NCBI GenBank assembly: GCA_007128135.1
Contig: SKYA01000006.1
Location: 19,000-82,999 of the forward strand
DNA from: Paracoccaceae bacterium
Lineage (GTDB): Bacteria > Pseudomonadota > Alphaproteobacteria > Rhodobacterales > Rhodobacteraceae
Direction of reading: 5' to 3'
DNA length: 64,000 nt
In this document: in pieces, positions 16,169-24,998 of the stretch
Layout: each line of letters opens with the position of its first letter
Position numbering within the stretch: the stretch's first letter is position 1
Notes under the pieces: model-generated
What the model saw: only the letters and a program-made list of their open reading frames with translations
Database searches by the model: none
Told to the model about the DNA's origin: nothing
Program-made: the position numbers and the translations under genes

Positions 16169-19100
16169 GCCATCGCCTCGCTTCGGGCGGTCGACTGATC
16201 GACCGCACCAGCCCGCTGTCCATCACCTTCAACGGCAAGCGCCTCACCGGCTTCAAGGGCGACACGCTGGCAGCAACCCTGCTCGCGCAGGACCAGATGC
16301 TCGTGGGGCGATCCTTCAAGTATCATCGGCCGCGCGGCATCGTCGCCTCGGGTGCGGAAGAGCCCAACGCGCTGGTCGGGCTGGGCACCGGTAACCGGTT
16401 CGAACCCAATCAGCGCAGCACCACGACCGAACTCTTCGAGGGTCTGCGCGCGCAGAGCCAGAACCACTGGCCAAGCCTTGAATACGATTTCCTGGCGCTC
16501 AACGATCTGGTGCCGCAAGTGCTGACGGCCGGGTTCTATTACAAGACATTTCTCTGGCCGCGCGCCTTCTGGAAACATGTCTACGAGCCGATCATCCGCC
16601 GCTCGGCCGGGCTGGGGAACGCACCTGACGCCGACAGCAGAGACTCCGACCGCTACGAGCAGATCCATGCCTTCGCGGATGTCCTCGTCATCGGGGGCGG
16701 TATTGCCGGGCTGCAGGCAGCCCTCGCCGCTGCCGAGGCGGGCGCGCGCGTGGCGGTCTGGGAGCAGACTGCGCATTGGGGCGGCCGCGCGCCGGTGGAC
16801 GGGGTAGAGATCGACAGCGCCAAGGCCGAAGACTGGATCAGGAACACCGTCGAACGCCTCGAAAAAATGGCGAATGTCCATATGCGGCTGCGCTGCATGG
16901 GCGCGGGCGTTTACGACCATGGCTATGTGCTGGGCTATGAGCGGGTCAGTGATCATGCGCCGGGGGCTGACGCGCCGCGCCACCGGCTTTGGCGGATGCG
17001 CGCCGGCCGGATCATCACCGCCACGGGCGCCATCGAGCGGCCGCTGTCCTTTGCGGGCAATGACCTGCCGGGCGTGATGCTGGCCTCGGCCATGCGCGAC
17101 TATCTGGTGAACTTTGCCGTGGCACCAGGTCACGAGATCGTGGTCGTCACCAATAATGACGATGCTTACCGCACCGCCATCGCGCTGCGCCGGGCCGGGC
17201 TTGGCGTGGCCGCTGTGGTCGATGCGCGGGCCGAGGTCACGGGAGCGCTGCCGCAGGCAGCGCGCGCGGCAGGGATTCGCATCCTGACCGGCAGCGGCAT
17301 TCGCAAGGTCAAGGGCGGCAAGCGCGTCAAGGGCGTCGAGATCTGCGAGATCGACAGCCGCGGAGTGGCTGTCACCCATCGTCTGGACTGCGATGCAGTG
17401 GCCATGTCAGGCGGCTGGTCGCCCGTGGTGCATCTGTGGTCCCATTGCGGCGGCAAGCTGATCTGGGACGAGGCCGGGCATTTCTTCCGCCCCGACCCGG
17501 AGCGCCCGCCACTGGCGTCCGATGGCAGGGGCAACCTGCGGGCCTGCGGCGCCGCGAACGGGGTGACGGGGGCTGTGCTGTCCGATGCGCATGATGCGGG
17601 GCTGAAGGCCGCGCAGGACAGTGGCGCCAGCGCCAAACCCGGACCCGCAGCAAGCGATCAGGTCGCGGCAGAGGCCCCGATGGAGCCGGTCTGGATGATG
17701 CCGCGCAATGCCGAATACGATCTGCGCTCCAAGATGTGGCTCGATTTCCAGAATGACGTCAAGGTCTCCGATGTGCAGCTTGCCGCGCGCGAGGGCTTCC
17801 AGTCGGTCGAACATACCAAGCGCTACACCACGCTGGGCATGGCGACGGATCAAGGTAAATTAAGTAATATCAATGGTTTGGCGGTTCTTTCTGATGCATT
17901 GGGTCAGCCCATTCCCGCCACCGGCACCACCACCTTCCGCCCGCCCTATACACCCATCTCGATGGGCGCGATTGCTGGAGGGGCCGTGGGGGCCGTCTTC
18001 CAGCCTCTGCGCCGGACGCCGATGCATGACTGGCACGCGGCCAACGGCGCCGATTGGGAACCCGTCGGCCAGTGGCGGCGACCCTACGCCTATCTGCGCC
18101 CGGGAGAGAGCCGCATCCAGGCCGTCAACCGCGAAGTGCGCAATGTGCGCGAGGCTGCGGGACTTCTCGATGCCTCGACACTCGGCAAGATCCTCGTCGC
18201 CGGCCCGGATGCGGCCCGTTTCATGGACATGCTCTACACCAACATGATGAGCAGTCTGAAACCCGGTAGATGCCGCTACGGGCTGATGTGCAACGAAAAT
18301 GGATTCCTGATGGATGACGGGGTCGTGGCGCGGCTGGACGAGACCACGTTTCTTGTCCACACCACCTCGGGCGGGGCCGAGCATGTACATGGCTGGATGG
18401 AAGACTGGCTGCAATGCGAATGGTGGGACTGGCAGGTGCACACGGTCAACCTGACCGAGCAATATGCGCAGGTGGCGGTCGCCGGGCCGCAGGCCCGGCG
18501 CCTGCTCGAGCGTCTCGGCGGCATGGACCTCGCGCGCGAGGCGCTGCCCTTCATGGAATGGCGTGAAGGCATGCTGGGCGGCTTTGACGCCCGCGTGTTC
18601 CGCATCAGCTTCTCGGGAGAGTTGAGCTTCGAGATCGCCGTCCCCGCGGGACAGGGCCGCGCGCTTTGGGACCGGCTGCTCGAGGCGGGCGCGGATCTGG
18701 GTGTCATGCCCTATGGCACCGAGGCGCTGCACATCCTGCGCGCCGAAAAGGGTTTCATCATGATCGGGGATGAAACCGATGGCACAGCGATCCCGCAGGA
18801 CCTGGGCCTCGACTGGGCGATCAGCAAGAAGAAGGCCGATTTCCTCGGCAAGCGCGGGATGCAACGCGAAGCGATGCAAGACCCTGAGCGCTGGAAGCTG
18901 GTCGGGCTGGAAACACTCGATGGCTCGGTGCTGCCACATGGCGCGCTGGCCGTGCTGGCGGGGCGCAATGCCAACAAGCAGACCCGCACCGAGGGGCGCG
19001 TGACCTCGACCTATTTCTCGGCGAATCTGGGGCGCGGCATCGCCATGGGGCTGGTTGCGCGCGGCCCGGAACGGATGGGCGAGGTGCTGCGCTTTGCGGG

Positions 19101-19179
19101 ACCGAAGGGCAGGATGATCGAGGCGCGGATCGTGGATGCGGTGCTGATCGACAAGGACGGGGAGCGTCAGAATGTCTGA
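16165..19179 (+). CDS. soxA: Sarcosine oxidase, alpha subunit
   Basis: The 1004-residue alpha subunit, which binds NAD+ and tetrahydrofolate. Its order is a small ferredoxin-like N-domain (~15-100), a Rossmann domain with GGGIAGLQAAL at ~177-187, a second dinucleotide-binding region (~300-480), and a C-terminal aminomethyltransferase-like folate domain (~610-1004, with ALHILRAEKGFIMIGDETDG). The ATG at 16165 overlaps the soxD stop. Codons 564-580 (17854-17904) are strikingly A/T-rich and include a TTA leucine codon, unlike the rest of the gene; this lies just before the folate domain. Overlaps soxG by 8 bases. Confidence 0.97.
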   Translation: MSHRLASGGRLIDRTSPLSITFNGKRLTGFKGDTLAATLLAQDQMLVGRSFKYHRPRGIVASGAEEPNALVGLGTGNRFEPNQRSTTTELFEGLRAQSQNHWPSLEYDFLALNDLVPQVLTAGFYYKTFLWPRAFWKHVYEPIIRRSAGLGNAPDADSRDSDRYEQIHAFADVLVIGGGIAGLQAALAAAEAGARVAVWEQTAHWGGRAPVDGVEIDSAKAEDWIRNTVERLEKMANVHMRLRCMGAGVYDHGYVLGYERVSDHAPGADAPRHRLWRMRAGRIITATGAIERPLSFAGNDLPGVMLASAMRDYLVNFAVAPGHEIVVVTNNDDAYRTAIALRRAGLGVAAVVDARAEVTGALPQAARAAGIRILTGSGIRKVKGGKRVKGVEICEIDSRGVAVTHRLDCDAVAMSGGWSPVVHLWSHCGGKLIWDEAGHFFRPDPERPPLASDGRGNLRACGAANGVTGAVLSDAHDAGLKAAQDSGASAKPGPAASDQVAAEAPMEPVWMMPRNAEYDLRSKMWLDFQNDVKVSDVQLAAREGFQSVEHTKRYTTLGMATDQGKLSNINGLAVLSDALGQPIPATGTTTFRPPYTPISMGAIAGGAVGAVFQPLRRTPMHDWHAANGADWEPVGQWRRPYAYLRPGESRIQAVNREVRNVREAAGLLDASTLGKILVAGPDAARFMDMLYTNMMSSLKPGRCRYGLMCNENGFLMDDGVVARLDETTFLVHTTSGGAEHVHGWMEDWLQCEWWDWQVHTVNLTEQYAQVAVAGPQARRLLERLGGMDLAREALPFMEWREGMLGGFDARVFRISFSGELSFEIAVPAGQGRALWDRLLEAGADLGVMPYGTEALHILRAEKGFIMIGDETDGTAIPQDLGLDWAISKKKADFLGKRGMQREAMQDPERWKLVGLETLDGSVLPHGALAVLAGRNANKQTRTEGRVTSTYFSANLGRGIAMGLVARGPERMGEVLRFAGPKGRMIEARIVDAVLIDKDGERQNV

Positions 19180-19729
19180 GAACGCAATCAGCGCGCTGCC
19201 GGGGGCGGTCTCGGAGGGGTTTGTGCGGGTCACCGAAGCAGGGCCTTGCGGCATGATCACGCTGCGTGGAGAGATGGCGCGGCTTGCATTTGCGCTTGCC
19301 CCGCTCGGGCTCGACATTCCCGGCACCCGCGCGGTCACACAGGCTGGCGACAAGGTGCTCGCCTGGATGTCGCCGGATGAATTGCTGCTGATGCTGCCCT
19401 ATGACGAGGCCCCCGGGACCGCCCGCGCGCTGCAGGACGCGCTGCGCGGCGACTTTGCGACCATTGCAAATGTTTCGGACGCCCGTGCGGTCTTCACGCT
19501 GCACGGCGCGCATGCGCGCGATGTGCTGGCCAAGCTCTGCCCGGTGGATTTCGGCATGCTCGCCCAAGGCCAGATCCGGCGCACGCGCGCGGGCCAGGTG
19601 GCGGCGGCCATCTGGGTCTCGGGCGAGGACGAGATGCGCGTGATCTGCTTCCGGTCGGTCGCGCAATACATGTTTGACCTGCTGACGATCGCTGCCCTGC
19701 CCGGCTCGGAACCTGCACTCTACTCCTGA
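19172..19729 (+). CDS. soxG: Sarcosine oxidase, gamma subunit
   Basis: A 185-residue subunit that completes the alpha-beta-gamma-delta sarcosine oxidase. Family features are the GFVRVTEAGPCGMITLRG strand region, the AWMSPDELLLMLP block (gamma-subunit consensus w.lspDEwLl) and the ANVSDARAVFTLHGAHARDVLAKLCPVDF block, a GcvT-like fold. The ATG at 19172 overlaps the end of soxA by 8 bases. It ends the sox operon; sodB follows after 99 bp. No folD or glyA-type gene follows, as it does in some sox operons. Confidence 0.94.
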   Translation: MSENAISALPGAVSEGFVRVTEAGPCGMITLRGEMARLAFALAPLGLDIPGTRAVTQAGDKVLAWMSPDELLLMLPYDEAPGTARALQDALRGDFATIANVSDARAVFTLHGAHARDVLAKLCPVDFGMLAQGQIRRTRAGQVAAAIWVSGEDEMRVICFRSVAQYMFDLLTIAALPGSEPALYS

Positions 19730-19759
19730 GCCGGAAACCCGGAATTTCCCGCCTGCCCC

Positions 19760-19790
19760 TTGACCTCGCAGCCCCGAAGGCTCTTATTCA
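19760..19790 (+). promoter_or_regulatory. Possible sodB promoter
   Basis: TTGACC at 19760-19765 matches five of six bases of the -35 consensus. A weak -10 candidate (TATTCA, 19785-19790) follows after 19 bases. It lies 39 bases before the sodB ATG, in the gap after soxG. The weak -10 keeps confidence low. Confidence 0.35.
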
Positions 19791-19828
19791 GGGCAGTCAA
19801 GACAAAGATAACAGACGAGGAAAAACCC

Positions 19829-20428
19829 ATGGCATTCGAACTCCCTGACCTTCCTTACGCCCATGATGCGCTGGCGGACCTCGGCATGAGCGCCGAGACG
19901 CTGGAGTTTCACCATGACATTCACCACAAGGCCTATGTGGACAATGGCAACAAGCTGATTGCCGGCACCGAATGGGAAGGCAAGTCGCTGGAAGACATCA
20001 TCACCGGCACCTACCAGTCCGGCGCGGTAGCGCAGTCGGGCATCTTCAACAATGCCTCGCAGCACTGGAACCACAACCAGTTCTGGGAAATGATGGGGCC
20101 GGGCGACAAGAAGATGCCGGGCGAACTGGAAAAGGCCCTGATCGAGAGTTTCGGCTCGGTCGAAAAATTCAAGGAAGCCTTTGCCGCCGCAGGTGCGGGC
20201 CAGTTCGGCTCGGGCTGGTGTTGGCTGGTGCAGGACAAGGACGGCTCGCTGAAAGTGACCAAGACAGAGAACGGCGTGAACCCGCTCTGCTTCGGCCAGA
20301 CAGCACTTCTGGGCTGCGATGTCTGGGAGCACAGCTATTACATCGACTTCCGCAACAAACGTCCTGCCTACCTGTCCAACTTCCTCGAGAAGCTGATCAA
20401 CTGGGAGAATGTCGCGTCCCGGATGTAG
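19829..20428 (+). CDS. sodB: Superoxide dismutase (Fe/Mn family)
   Basis: A 199-residue cytosolic enzyme that converts superoxide to O2 and H2O2. Metal ligands are visible: His in EFHHDIHHKAYV (~27), His in SQHWNHNQFWEMM (~80), and Asp and His in the C-terminal DVWEHSYYIDF motif. The metal-site context GAGQFGSGWCWLV is closer to Fe-type enzymes, but Fe and Mn forms cannot be separated with certainty. The start MAFELPDLPYAHDAL has GACGAGG ~10 bases upstream. It is followed by a strong terminator. It may help defend against oxidants while the upstream oxidase makes H2O2 (inference). Confidence 0.96.
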   Translation: MAFELPDLPYAHDALADLGMSAETLEFHHDIHHKAYVDNGNKLIAGTEWEGKSLEDIITGTYQSGAVAQSGIFNNASQHWNHNQFWEMMGPGDKKMPGELEKALIESFGSVEKFKEAFAAAGAGQFGSGWCWLVQDKDGSLKVTKTENGVNPLCFGQTALLGCDVWEHSYYIDFRNKRPAYLSNFLEKLINWENVASRM

Positions 20429-20469
20429 AGGCGCCGGGCCGATCCCCCTGCCCGTGCGATGGGACTGCG

Positions 20470-20498
20470 AAGGGTGCGCGTCTCGCGCACCCTTTTTG
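20470..20498 (+). terminator. Intrinsic terminator after sodB
   Basis: A perfect 11-bp stem (AAGGGTGCGCG / TCT / CGCGCACCCTT) is followed by a run of T residues. It lies 42 bases after the sodB stop codon and is the clearest rho-independent terminator on the plus strand in this window. Confidence 0.88.
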
Positions 20499-20671
20499 CA
20501 TGTCATGCCGTTCTCCCGCAGGCGCGTAACGCGGGCGTCCGGCGATGCCCGCGGACGCCTCAGGACCGGTTTCGCGGTGCCGGGCCACCCCGCAGGAAGG
20601 CCCGGTGCAGGCAGTTCTTGACCAGTTGCGCGCGAGCGGCGACACTGTTGCAGGCCAACAGGGAGGGTGCG

Positions 20672-21811
20672 ATGGGCCGCCAGGTGCTTGTGGGAACAAC
20701 CAAGGGAGCCTTCATACTTTCACAGTCCACGGATGGCGCATTCAGTGTCTCGGGGCCGCATTGCGGGGGCTGGCCCATCAATCATGTGATCGGCGATGGC
20801 GCGGGGCGGATCTGGGCTGGCGGCGGGGGCGACTGGTTCGGCGCGGGTGTCTGGCGTTCGTCCGATAATGGTGCCAGCTGGACCCTCACCCGTCTGTCAT
20901 CCGGGCAGATGGATGCCTGGGCCGAGAATGACCCCGCTTTCGCGGAAATGATCGGCTGGGAGAAGCAGGACCTCCTCTTCGGGCAGGATTTCGTGCAGAT
21001 CTGGTCGCTGCATCTCGGGGCGGGAGGACTTTATGCCGGCACCAAACCTGCCGATTTGCTGGCAAGCCACGACAATGGCGTGACGTTCTCTCGGGTCGAG
21101 GGCCTGGGCGCGCATCCATCGCGCGATACATGGCAGCCCGGCGCGGCGGGGCTGATCCTGCATTCCATCGTCTCGGACCCGCATGATCCGAAGAAGCTCT
21201 GGGTAGGCATTTCGGCTGCAGGAGTCCTTGCAACCGAGGATGGCGGTGAAACATGGGAGCGACGCAACCGGCTGTCGAATGTCGATAGCTGCGCGCACCA
21301 TCACCACCCCGCTGGCCCCTCGGGCGGCGAGACCGGGCATTGCGTGCATAATCTGGTGCGTGCGCCGGACCCGGCGAGCGACCTGCTCTATCAGCAGAAC
21401 CACCACGGTGTCTGGCGCAGTCCTGATGGCGGACGCTCCTGGGAGGACCGGACCGCGGGCCTGCCCTCGACCTTCGGTTTTCCGATTGCCGTGCATCCGC
21501 GTGACCCCCAGAAGATCTGGGTCCTGCCGCTCAATGGCGACATGGAGGGCCGCTTTCCGCCCGAGGCGCGGGCAGCGGTCTGGCATTCGGCGGATGGGGG
21601 CGCGACATGGCGGGACCAGCGCAACGGCCTGCCGCAATCATGGTGCTTCTTCACGGTGCTACGCCAGGCCATGGCGACCGACCAGGCCGAGGCGCCCGCG
21701 CTCTATTTCGGCACCAATAGCGGGTCGGTCTTTGCCTCTTTCGACGAGGGGGCAAGCTGGCACGAGATCGCGCGCCATCTGCCCGCGATCCAGAGCGTCG
21801 AGGCCCTCTGA
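20672..21811 (+). CDS. BNR/Asp-box beta-propeller protein (sialidase-like fold)
   Basis: A 379-residue protein with at least five Asp-box turns: SSDNGASW, TEDGGETW, SPDGGRSW, SADGGATW and SFDEGASW. These mark a beta-propeller like those of sialidases and VPS10-type proteins. No signal peptide is seen (start MGRQVLVGTTKGAF), so it is probably cytosolic. Histidine-rich SCAHHHHPAGPSGG near residue 210 is notable and could bind metal. The catalytic Arg triad and Tyr of true sialidases cannot be assigned. GGGAGGG precedes the ATG. The enzymatic activity is unknown; the name 'exo-sialidase' in databases should not be taken literally. Confidence 0.85.
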   Translation: MGRQVLVGTTKGAFILSQSTDGAFSVSGPHCGGWPINHVIGDGAGRIWAGGGGDWFGAGVWRSSDNGASWTLTRLSSGQMDAWAENDPAFAEMIGWEKQDLLFGQDFVQIWSLHLGAGGLYAGTKPADLLASHDNGVTFSRVEGLGAHPSRDTWQPGAAGLILHSIVSDPHDPKKLWVGISAAGVLATEDGGETWERRNRLSNVDSCAHHHHPAGPSGGETGHCVHNLVRAPDPASDLLYQQNHHGVWRSPDGGRSWEDRTAGLPSTFGFPIAVHPRDPQKIWVLPLNGDMEGRFPPEARAAVWHSADGGATWRDQRNGLPQSWCFFTVLRQAMATDQAEAPALYFGTNSGSVFASFDEGASWHEIARHLPAIQSVEAL

Positions 21812-21887
21812 GCCGGTTTGTCACGATTGACCCCGCGTCGCAGGGCGTTACATGTCCGCCCTAGACAGCGACCGGAGAGACCCCATA

Positions 21888-22451
21888 ATGTCCGAGAGTG
21901 ACCTGGCCCGGCGCGCCCACCTGCCTGACGCGCTGCGCGTGCTTCTGGAGCAATACCCGCGCGCGCTTTGGCAGGGCCACGGCAATTTCGACGGGCTCAC
22001 CCGGTTCTGGCTCGAACGACATCTGATGTTTCGCCGCGCATTGGCGCAATGGCAGGCCGAAACCCGGGGGTTTCTCGACAATGACCGTGCGCCGCGCGCC
22101 CACGCGCAGGCAACCGCGCGGCTCGGTGGCTTCCTCATCAACGAGTTGCATGGCCATCACCATATCGAGGACACGCATTACTTCCCGGTTCTTTCGGCAG
22201 CCGAGACGCGGCTTGCGCGCGGCTTCGATCTGCTCGACGCGGACCATCACGCGCTCGAGCGTGAACTTGCCGCGCTGACCGACAGGGCGAACGCGCATCT
22301 GCACGCCTTGCAGCAGGCCGGCGACACGGCACGCACAGCCGGTGCGATGCTTGCGCAACTGGACAGTTTCGCCCCGTTCCTGAACCGGCATCTGGTCGAT
22401 GAGGAGGACCTCGTGGTGCCCGTGATCCTGCATCACGCGCTTCGCTTCTGA
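21888..22451 (+). CDS. Hemerythrin-domain protein
   Basis: A 187-residue four-helix-bundle protein with a spaced set of metal-binding residues: His in RFWLERHLMFRR, the ELHGHHHIEDTHYFP motif, DADHHALERE and the C-terminal HLVDEEDLVVP. This is the HHE/hemerythrin pattern of a di-iron site that may bind O2 or NO. An in-frame ATG at 21852 would add 12 residues; the ATG at 21888 has CGGAGAG upstream. It converges with the nitroreductase-like gene (12-bp gap). Confidence 0.88.
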   Translation: MSESDLARRAHLPDALRVLLEQYPRALWQGHGNFDGLTRFWLERHLMFRRALAQWQAETRGFLDNDRAPRAHAQATARLGGFLINELHGHHHIEDTHYFPVLSAAETRLARGFDLLDADHHALERELAALTDRANAHLHALQQAGDTARTAGAMLAQLDSFAPFLNRHLVDEEDLVVPVILHHALRF

Positions 22452-22463
22452 CCCCTGCCTGCC

Positions 22464-23162
22464 TCAGGATGCGCGAAAGACGCTCATGATTTCGGCCAGC
22501 GGTTTCTTGATCTTGGCGACCGCAGGCACCGTGGCTTCGGGACCGGGCCAGCCGACAGGCAGGATCATCACGGGTTTTTCCTGCGCCGGGCGCCCACAGA
22601 GCGGGCCAAGGAACTTCATCGGATTGGGGGTATGGCACAGGCACACGAGCCCCGCGTGATGCAGTGCCGTGATGAGCACCCCGGTGGCGATACCCACGCT
22701 TTCGGGCACATAATAGTTCTTGTAGCGCGTCCCTTCCTGCGTCACACCGTAGCGCTGCGCAAACACGACGATCAGCCAGGGCGCGGTGGTCAGATGGGGT
22801 TTCTCCTCCCCGGTGCCGATCGGCTCCAGGGCGGCCAGCCATTCATCCCCGGCACCGCCACTGTAGAAGGCCCGTTCCTCCTCTTCGGCGGCGGCGCGAA
22901 TACGGGCCTTCATCTGCGGGTCGGAGATGGCGGCGAAATGCCAGGGCTGGTGATTGGCCCCTGACGGCGCACTTCCGGCAGCCTCGATGCAGGCTGCGAT
23001 GATTGCCTCCGGAATCGGGCGGGGGTCGAACACGCGCACCGAATGGCGCTTTCGCATGTAGTCCCGAAAGTCGCAGGCCTCTTTCAGCGCCTGCGCATCG
23101 GATTTCTGCACCCGGTCCGGCAGCGGTAGCGGGGTATAACGGACAGTGCTGCTGGAATACAT
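22464..23162 (-). CDS. Nitroreductase-fold flavoprotein, iodotyrosine-deiodinase-like
   Basis: A 232-residue FMN protein of the nitroreductase fold. FMN contacts are seen as RKRHSVRVFDPRPIP (~38-51) and APSGANHQPWHFAAI (~65-79). What sets it apart is the lid: Glu96, Tyr100 and Lys121, in EEEERAFY and GEEKPHL, match the human iodotyrosine deiodinase triad Glu157-Tyr161-Lys182 with exactly the same spacing (+4, +21). The C-terminal part (LLITALHHAGLV, GRPAQEKPVMILPVGWPGPEATVP) also follows that enzyme. In the family this triad holds the zwitterion of a halotyrosine. Bacterial homologues are known; the true substrate here is unproven. Confidence 0.9.
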   Translation of the reverse strand: MYSSSTVRYTPLPLPDRVQKSDAQALKEACDFRDYMRKRHSVRVFDPRPIPEAIIAACIEAAGSAPSGANHQPWHFAAISDPQMKARIRAAAEEEERAFYSGGAGDEWLAALEPIGTGEEKPHLTTAPWLIVVFAQRYGVTQEGTRYKNYYVPESVGIATGVLITALHHAGLVCLCHTPNPMKFLGPLCGRPAQEKPVMILPVGWPGPEATVPAVAKIKKPLAEIMSVFRAS

Positions 23163-23331
23163 GGGGCGGGCTCTCCTGGATGCGACCGGGACAGGCTATG
23201 CCAGATTGCGCGGTTCGGGAAGGGGGCGCCGCGCGGCGGCGCTGCCCCATGAATGGTCCTGACGGCAGGGGATATGAAGCCAGTGGCCCCGGACCAGGGC
23301 CTGCCCCTCGTCGAAGGCGCCATGCAGATTA

Positions 23332-23904
23332 TCAGCCGTCCGGCGCGCAGCCGCCTGCGGCGGGAGCAGCCAGCATCTGGCGCACCCGCTCTGCCAGCCA
23401 GTCAAGCTGAGGGTCGCGCAGCCCCAGTTCTGCCAGATGCGCAGCCGTATTCCACAGATAGGCCGCATTCGGACCACGCCCGCCGGTCGCGCGCGCGATG
23501 ATGCGCGCCTGTTCCTCGAGCGCCAGCCCGCCGCAATATTGCGCATGAGCACGGTCGATGACATAGGTCACGGCCTCGACCGCGCGCCCGTCCTGCAACT
23601 CGACAGGGCAACGCGCCTCCAGATAGGCCGCCGAGATCAGTTCGCGTGCCCGCAGGTATTCCAGGCTTTCTTCGGCAATCTGTGTCGGTATCTCGAAGGC
23701 CACGCCCTCGCAACTGCCCGGCCCCTCATCAAGCGCCAGCACTAGACCCGGACGCTCGGGCGTACCGCGATGGTGGATCGAGCGCATGCAGAACGAGCGC
23801 TCATAGCCGTCCAGCCGTGCGAGTGCGCGCGTGCTGTAGGCAAAGCCCGGCTCCCAGATCAGCGAGCCATAGCCAAAGATCCAGATCGTGCCCGTTGCAT
23901 CCAT
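23332..23904 (-). CDS. chaC: ChaC-like gamma-glutamylcyclotransferase
   Basis: A 190-residue protein of the ChaC family, which releases 5-oxoproline from glutathione. The N-terminal IFGYGSLIWEPGF is the family YGSL motif, and the catalytic Glu lies in ALDEGPGSCEGVAFEIP or the following helix (EESLEYLRARELI; family YL..RE). The start MDATGTIWIFGYG at 23904 places YGSL at residue ~11 as in homologues; a longer frame to 23973 runs into the start of the divergent DUF2125 gene. Confidence is high for the family, moderate for the substrate. Confidence 0.9.
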   Translation of the reverse strand: MDATGTIWIFGYGSLIWEPGFAYSTRALARLDGYERSFCMRSIHHRGTPERPGLVLALDEGPGSCEGVAFEIPTQIAEESLEYLRARELISAAYLEARCPVELQDGRAVEAVTYVIDRAHAQYCGGLALEEQARIIARATGGRGPNAAYLWNTAAHLAELGLRDPQLDWLAERVRQMLAAPAAGGCAPDG

Positions 23905-23971
23905 GTGACTGGTCCTTTCCCGTGGCTTCGGTGTAATGGGGATTACGGCGAACGAAAAGGGAGGTCGTGCC

Positions 23972-24922
23972 ATGCGGCGCGTTACCGGGCTGATCCTTGC
24001 GGCAATCGTGCTGTTCAGTGCGTATTGGGGCGTTGCGGCTTACCTGGGCGGGTTTGCGGGCGCTGCTCGACTGGATGCCTTGCCGCAGGTCGAGGGGCAG
24101 ATGAGCCGCATCAGCGGCTATCCCCTGCGCTTCGAGACCGAGATCCGCGCCTTGCGCTGGCAAAGCCGCACGGGGGAGGTAGTCTGGCAGGCCGATCCGG
24201 TCCGGCTTGGGGCCTCCAGCCTTAGGCCATGGCACCTGACAGCACGCTTTCCGCAGGAGCAGACGCTTCTGCTGGACGGCCAGAGCCAGATCCTGAGCAA
24301 CCGCGACATGCAGGGCGAGGTCATTTTCTTGCGTGACCTGACACTGGGCAATGCAACGCTTGCCATCGAGGGTGCCGAACTCTCCCTGGCGCCGGGGGAC
24401 GTGGCGGTGGATGTGCTGACAGTCGGCCTTTCTCACGCAGAGCGCACACAATACGAGCTTGACCTGGAGATGCGCGCACTGACGCTGCCGCTGCCGGTGC
24501 TGGCGCTGATCGACCCCGAACAGCATCTGCCGGCAACGCTTGGGCACATTCGCGCCAGGGGAAGTCTGCATTTCGCCGCCGCGCTCGATCCGCGCCGCCC
24601 CGCCCCGGCCCTGAAAAGCATCCTGCTGGATGACCTGCGGGCAGGCTGGGGGCCGCTTGATATCGGGCTTGCCGGAGAGGTGACGCGCAGCCCGAAAGGA
24701 CTGCTCGATGGCAGCCTGCGCCTTTCGCTCTCGGACTGGCAGGTCCTGCACCGGATGCTCGTCGCAACCGGCGTGCTGTCGCCGGATGCGGCATTCATGG
24801 CCGGAATGTTCCTTGCGTCCCAGGCCGCCCCCGGCACCGCGCAGGTGACGCTGCCGCTCAACCTGTCAGGCTCGGTGCTGGCCATCGGACCGTTTCCGCT
24901 GGCGCAGTTGCCCCCTCTCTGA
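23972..24922 (+). CDS. DUF2125 family protein
   Basis: A 316-residue protein with an N-terminal membrane helix or uncleaved signal (MRRVTGLILAAIVLFSAYWG, residues 1-20) and a long beta-rich periplasmic part. The block GYPLRFETEIRALRW and the repeated short strands (AQSRTGEVVWQADPV, LLDGQSQILSN) fit DUF2125, a family common in Rhodobacterales and Rhizobiales. Function unknown; structurally it recalls AsmA-like lipid-associated proteins, but this is a loose resemblance. It is divergent from the ChaC gene (67 bp). Confidence 0.85.
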   Translation: MRRVTGLILAAIVLFSAYWGVAAYLGGFAGAARLDALPQVEGQMSRISGYPLRFETEIRALRWQSRTGEVVWQADPVRLGASSLRPWHLTARFPQEQTLLLDGQSQILSNRDMQGEVIFLRDLTLGNATLAIEGAELSLAPGDVAVDVLTVGLSHAERTQYELDLEMRALTLPLPVLALIDPEQHLPATLGHIRARGSLHFAAALDPRRPAPALKSILLDDLRAGWGPLDIGLAGEVTRSPKGLLDGSLRLSLSDWQVLHRMLVATGVLSPDAAFMAGMFLASQAAPGTAQVTLPLNLSGSVLAIGPFPLAQLPPL

Positions 24923-24998
24923 CAGCCCGTCCAGGTCTGCCGACCGCATCCACGCAGAGCGTGCAAAGAAGTCGTGACCGGCGCACCCGGGTCCCCGG

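Noticed and set aside
17860-19353. 497-aa open frame on the minus strand
   Set aside because: Antisense to soxA and soxG; no domain.
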